64,000 nt of DNA from an uncultured Muribaculaceae bacterium (GTDB taxonomy: Bacteria; Bacteroidota; Bacteroidia; Bacteroidales; Muribaculaceae): assembly GCA_958439725.1 (NCBI GenBank), contig CAUBWJ010000001.1, positions 1-64,000 of the forward strand. Direction: 5' to 3'. Position 1 is the stretch's first letter; each line of letters opens with the position of its first letter. Below the pieces are notes generated by a model. That model was not told the origin of the DNA, searched no databases, and saw only the letters and a program-made list of their open reading frames with translations. The position numbers and the translations under genes are program-made. Positions 60,611 to 64,000 of this stretch are shown in pieces.

Positions 60611-61495
60611 TTATCGTGAAGTAAGGGCCTCGGCGATTTTCATCAACTCGTCGGGCCAGTCGTAGGCAAGCGTGTTGACACTCACTTCCTTGCCCGCAAG
60701 CGCCTTTATTATCTGCCCCACGCGACCGCTTCCGGTCTGGGGCTCGGTAAAGAACACGGTGGCACCGTCGGCGCGGCCATGGTCTATGCCGTGTCTTATC
60801 GCTGAAGCGGAAAGCTCTTTCCCCTCACCGCCCAAGGCAATCTGTTCCAGACTGTAGTCATGAGCGAAATAGCTCAACGACGGATGCTCCACCATGAAAG
60901 CCCGTCCATGACCCTGAACCATCATGGTCTGAATTCGGTCGTCAAGCGAGTCAAGCGAAAGATTGAGGGTGTGAAGATTTTTCATATAAACGCCGGCCTG
61001 CGCGGAATCAACCTCGCAAAGCACACGGGCCATATTGGCGGCCACAATCTTCATGTTTGCCACTGATGTCCAGATATGCGGGTCGGCATCGCCCTCTCCG
61101 TCATCATCTGCATGGCCGTGGGAATGGGAACCCTCGCAATTGTGAGTGCCGTGCAGACGCACCACCCCCGCCGAAGAGTCGCTGAACCGCAACCCGGGAG
61201 ATGCCTCGGCCAGTCTTTCGGCAAGAGACTCCTCGAATGCGCCAGCCCCTATGGTGAAGTACACTTCAGATTGCGCCGTGCGCACGAGCGTGCTCATGGC
61301 CGGGTCGAAATTTTCCGGATCGGCGCCTTTTGACAGCACCGTATTCACCTTCCATCTGGGCCCGGCTATACGCTCAAGGAGGTAGCGCTGAGGCTCTATG
61401 CTCACAGAAAGCACAGGCACATCGACCTGACCGCCTTTGCATCCTGACAGCAGGCATAGTCCTATAATTATCGTTAAAAATGCGGAGTACTTCAT
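60611..61495 (-). CDS. znuA: Zinc ABC transporter substrate-binding lipoprotein
   Basis: A 294-residue cluster A-I metal-binding protein. Lipobox LLSGC (Cys19). Metal-site candidates: SIEPQRYLLERIAG region, His in a His/Asp-rich loop (GSHSHGHADDDGEGDADPH), VEHPSLSYFAHDY and FFTEPQTGSGRV. The His-rich loop is the ZnuA hallmark. Short for ZnuA but complete. First gene of a znuA-znuC pair, divergent from the outer-membrane protein gene; a TAACTTCG box (61507-61514, minus) could be its -7 and overlaps a GTAAC-GTTAC inverted repeat. Confidence 0.88.
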   Translation of the reverse strand: MKYSAFLTIIIGLCLLSGCKGGQVDVPVLSVSIEPQRYLLERIAGPRWKVNTVLSKGADPENFDPAMSTLVRTAQSEVYFTIGAGAFEESLAERLAEASPGLRFSDSSAGVVRLHGTHNCEGSHSHGHADDDGEGDADPHIWTSVANMKIVAANMARVLCEVDSAQAGVYMKNLHTLNLSLDSLDDRIQTMMVQGHGRAFMVEHPSLSYFAHDYSLEQIALGGEGKELSASAIRHGIDHGRADGATVFFTEPQTGSGRVGQIIKALAGKEVSVNTLAYDWPDELMKIAEALTSR

Positions 61496-61527
61496 AATTG
61501 GGTAACGCGAAGTTACGCAAAAAAGAT

Positions 61528-61535
61528 TATTTTTG
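61528..61535 (+). promoter_or_regulatory. -7 box of the gene at 61559
   Basis: TATTTTTG matches TAnnTTTG, 23 bases before the TTG start. It overlaps the divergent znuA promoter region. Confidence 0.5.
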
Positions 61536-61558
61536 CCAAAACTAAGCTACGCCCCACA

Positions 61559-62395
61559 TTGTCACTAAAGACATTCATATTATCATCAATCGCATTTCTT
61601 ACGGCATCGGCGGCTCATGGCATAACGCCTGAAACGCCGGACAGTCTGCGCGTTAATCCTTCGCGCCCCGATACCCTCGGTGTCCCGGCCCTGTATCCTG
61701 AACTTCCACAAACCACCGGAATTTCCACATCGCCCTCCCTTCAGAGGCTCGACAGCCGGTTTGCCGAGGAGATGAAGGAGCGTGCCGTAGCTCCGCTTTT
61801 CTCTTCGAGCAGGCTTTATGTTCCCGCCCCCGGCTATGCTTCCATCGCAAGCCTTCCGGGCCTTGAAATAGCGGCTTCCGGAGGCTCCGAATCACTCCCC
61901 GGACTTGCCGGAATAGAGCGCGGACGGCTCTCGGCAACGGCTGCCCTTGGCCCCCTCACACTCTCGGCCTGGGGGGGCGCCGAGAAATATGGATATTTCG
62001 GCGGTCTGCAGACCATCTACGGCTTCGGAGGCTCAATCAACTACCGCATATCGCCCCGGCTGAGTCTTACGGCCTACGGCAGTTATTTCACCGCACCACG
62101 CGGAATGAATCCTGCAATCGGAGGTATGATGTCGATGACCACCGTCGGAGGCTACATGAGTTATGACCTTTCGGAACACTGGGGCGTGAGCGTGGGCGCC
62201 GAAACCACCCGCTCCATCTTCGACGGCCGCTGGCATGCCCAGCCCATCGTGATGCCCTACTACAAAGTGAACGAGAATGTGTCAATCGGAGCCAACATAG
62301 GCGGCATTGTCTACGGCCTTCTGGAGAACTATATCGACTCCCGAAACGCGCGCCACCGCCGCATGCCTCCCCCTCCTCAGGGCCCACGCCGCTGA
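61559..62395 (+). CDS. Putative outer-membrane beta-barrel protein, TTG start
   Basis: A 278-residue exported protein. Signal peptide of about 21 residues (LSSIAFLTASAAHG) requires the TTG at 61559 as start; no in-frame ATG exists upstream in the open frame and the next Met lies well inside. After a Pro/Ser-rich stretch (25-75) the second half has alternating Gly/aromatic strands: GGLQTIYGFGGSINYRIS, RLSLTAYGSYF, GGYMSYDLSEHWGVSVGAE, ending in a Pro/Arg tail (RRMPPPPQGPRR). This looks like an outer-membrane barrel, family not recognised. Divergent from znuA. Confidence 0.72.
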   Translation: MSLKTFILSSIAFLTASAAHGITPETPDSLRVNPSRPDTLGVPALYPELPQTTGISTSPSLQRLDSRFAEEMKERAVAPLFSSSRLYVPAPGYASIASLPGLEIAASGGSESLPGLAGIERGRLSATAALGPLTLSAWGGAEKYGYFGGLQTIYGFGGSINYRISPRLSLTAYGSYFTAPRGMNPAIGGMMSMTTVGGYMSYDLSEHWGVSVGAETTRSIFDGRWHAQPIVMPYYKVNENVSIGANIGGIVYGLLENYIDSRNARHRRMPPPPQGPRR

Positions 62396-62475
62396 TTCCG
62401 GCAAAAAGCTTTTCCGGAGCAGGTTTTCATGCTTATTTTTTCGCAATATTTTTTCCATCGCGAAAATAATTAAAC

Positions 62476-62483
62476 TATCTTTG
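62476..62483 (+). promoter_or_regulatory. -7 box of the NagB-like gene
   Basis: TATCTTTG followed by CAATAG, 29 bases before the ATG at 62512. The -33 area is T-rich only. Confidence 0.6.
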
Positions 62484-62511
62484 CAATAGTTTATTCTACA
62501 ATACAATCATC

Positions 62512-64000
62512 ATGAAAACCAATCTAAGTTCACAAATCAAACTCGATCAGGTGCCTAAGAAATATTACGACCCTGAAACTGAGGTTGAACTTGCGGCCCT
62601 TACCCGCGAGGAGAATGTCTATACCCGCATCTTCGAAACTGCAAACGACGGCGGCAAATACCTTGCCGACTGCATAGTGCGCTACATCAAGCGCTACGTG
62701 GCCGAAAAAGGCAAATGCGTTCTCGCCCTCGGCGCCGGCGTAAGCACCCACATTGTTTATGCCGAGCTCATCAAAATGCACAAGGAAGGCAAGGTCGACT
62801 TCAAGGACGTGATTGTCTACAACATCAGCGAGTTCTTCCCCCTGCTTCCCGACGGCCCCTCCACCTTCAAGCGTCTCAAGGAAGTGTTCCTCGACCAGGT
62901 TGACATCAAGCCCGAAAATGTGCGTACATTCAATCCTGCGGTCACCAAGGAAAACATGTATGAATATTGCAAGGATTACGAAGACTCCATAGCAGCCGAA
63001 GGCGGTATCGACGTCACCGTATGTGAAATCGGCGCAATCGGTTCACTGGCCTTCAACGAGCCCGGCAGCGCGGCCTCAAGCCTTTGCCGTCTGGTGCTCC
63101 TCGGCAGCGAGGCCCGTCACAATATTTCCAACGACTATAAGTGCGACACCATTCCCACCACAGCCATCACACTTGGCATCGCCAACCTGCTCAGCGCACA
63201 GCGCGTGCTCACCATGGCCTGGGGCGAGAACAATGCCGCTATAATCAAAAAGACCGTAGAGGATCCCGCCTCCACCGCCGTTCCCGCATCATTCCTGCAG
63301 GATCATCCCCACGCAAAAGTGGTTGTAGACCTTCCCGCCGCCGAGGACCTCACCCGCATCTCGCAGCCCTGGAAAGTAACCTCCTGCGAATGGAACGACA
63401 AGCTCATACGCCGCGCCATAGTATGGCTCTGTGGCATGACCTCCAAGCCCATCCTCAAGCTCACCGACAAGGATTACAACGACTGGGGTCTTGGCGAACT
63501 GCTGGCTCTCTTCGGATCGGCCTACAACGTAAACATCAAAATCTTCAACGACCTCCAGCACACCATCACCGGATGGCCCGGCGGCAAGCCCAACGCCGAC
63601 GACACCTATCGTCCCGAGCGCGCCAATCCCTATCCCAAACGCGTGATTGTGTTCTCGCCCCACCCCGACGACGACGTAATATCCATGGGCGGTACTCTCA
63701 AACGCCTTGTTGACCAGAAGCACGACGTTCATGTGGCCTACGAAACCTCCGGCAATATCGCCGTGGGCGACGAGGACATGATGCGCTACTTCCTGATGAT
63801 GGACAAGATTTCGCCTATGTTCGACTTCAACACCGCCGGCTATGAGAAACTATCAGAGGATGTGCGCAATTTCGTTGCAGCCAAGAAGTCAGGCGACATG
63901 GACAGCAAGGAAATCCGCGAAATCAAGACAATGATCCGCCAGGCAGAGGCTACCATCGCCTGCAACTATATCGGAGTCAAGCCCCAGAATATCCACTTCC
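62512..64000 (+). CDS. NagB-like/PIG-L fusion protein (3' end outside window)
   Basis: At least 496 residues; the frame is open to the window end. It begins MKTNLSSQIKLDQVPKKYYD. The first 300 residues form a glucosamine-6-phosphate isomerase/deaminase-type domain (VLALGAGVSTHIVYAEL, IGSLAFNEPGSAASS); then SCEWNDKLIRRAIVWLC leads into a PIG-L deacetylase-like domain starting near residue 381 (RVIVFSPHPDDDVISMGG). Bacteroidetes relatives of about 660 residues are usually annotated nagB. Canonical NagB has M-D-E-Y and G-x-D-G-H-I-A-F-N-E-P; here they read I-S-E-F and G-A-I-G-S-L-A-F-N-E-P, so the catalytic Asp and His are missing. Deaminase activity is therefore doubtful. Confidence 0.82.
   Translation, partial: MKTNLSSQIKLDQVPKKYYDPETEVELAALTREENVYTRIFETANDGGKYLADCIVRYIKRYVAEKGKCVLALGAGVSTHIVYAELIKMHKEGKVDFKDVIVYNISEFFPLLPDGPSTFKRLKEVFLDQVDIKPENVRTFNPAVTKENMYEYCKDYEDSIAAEGGIDVTVCEIGAIGSLAFNEPGSAASSLCRLVLLGSEARHNISNDYKCDTIPTTAITLGIANLLSAQRVLTMAWGENNAAIIKKTVEDPASTAVPASFLQDHPHAKVVVDLPAAEDLTRISQPWKVTSCEWNDKLIRRAIVWLCGMTSKPILKLTDKDYNDWGLGELLALFGSAYNVNIKIFNDLQHTITGWPGGKPNADDTYRPERANPYPKRVIVFSPHPDDDVISMGGTLKRLVDQKHDVHVAYETSGNIAVGDEDMMRYFLMMDKISPMFDFNTAGYEKLSEDVRNFVAAKKSGDMDSKEIREIKTMIRQAEATIACNYIGVKPQNIHF

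Overview
The window looks like a chromosomal segment of a gut Bacteroidales bacterium, most likely Muribaculaceae-like (inference). The grounds are many Bacteroidetes-type promoters (TTTG or TTG at -33, about 19-22 nt, then TAnnTTTG at -7), a PorQ-type type IX secretion protein, Bacteroidetes-style long PurM and NagB-like proteins, tricorn-type protease, and lipoprotein glycoside hydrolases for host or yeast glycans. There is no rRNA, transposase, prophage or CRISPR array. Three tRNAs are present (Pro, His, Cys).

Layout. 0-4 kb: the end of an exopolysaccharide export operon (SLBB export protein and Wzz), closed by a terminator. 4-12 kb: minus-strand housekeeping genes (TSCPD protein, gpmA, DUF3332 protein, mltF-like transglycosylase, purM, cdsA) and a TPR/PstS-like group. 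12-26 kb: rarA, an LEA-like protein, rplU-rpmA, yaaA, rubredoxin, a GNAT enzyme, tRNA-Pro, tcdA and an NlpC/P60 lipoprotein, htrA, panC-panD-ffh-folD, a CapA-like protein and tRNA-His. 27-30.6 kb: a sulfatase and a GH29 alpha-L-fucosidase with overlapping ends, a pair suited to sulfated, fucosylated host glycans.

30.8-33.1 kb is the accessory part. A consensus promoter drives a terminator-ended RNA of about 65 nt. Next comes an AT-richer two-gene unit encoding a GHKL ATPase with a STAS-like N-terminus and a separate DUF4325/STAS-like protein. Beyond it lies a frameshifted remnant of a KilA-N-type phage protein and a perfect palindrome. This islet is the best candidate for an under-described system.

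33-49 kb is a mannose-glycan utilisation region: Na+/alanine symporter; then the minus-strand operon GH125 exo-mannosidase - phosphomannose isomerase - ROK sugar kinase - GH92 mannosidase - MFS permease; then, divergently, an AraC regulator, an acyltransferase and two tandem GH92 enzymes. Together they would trim alpha-mannosides, import mannose, phosphorylate it and convert it to fructose-6-phosphate. No SusC/SusD pair is present.

49-64 kb: a TonB-C protein, the operon porQ-cmk-ispH-exonuclease-lipoprotein, tRNA-Cys, NhaD antiporter, tricorn protease, fabD, zinc transporter genes (binding protein and ATPase, no permease), a putative outer-membrane protein, and a NagB-like/PIG-L fusion cut off by the window end. 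Starts were moved inward from the longest reading frame where a promoter, a family N-terminus or a neighbour indicated it.
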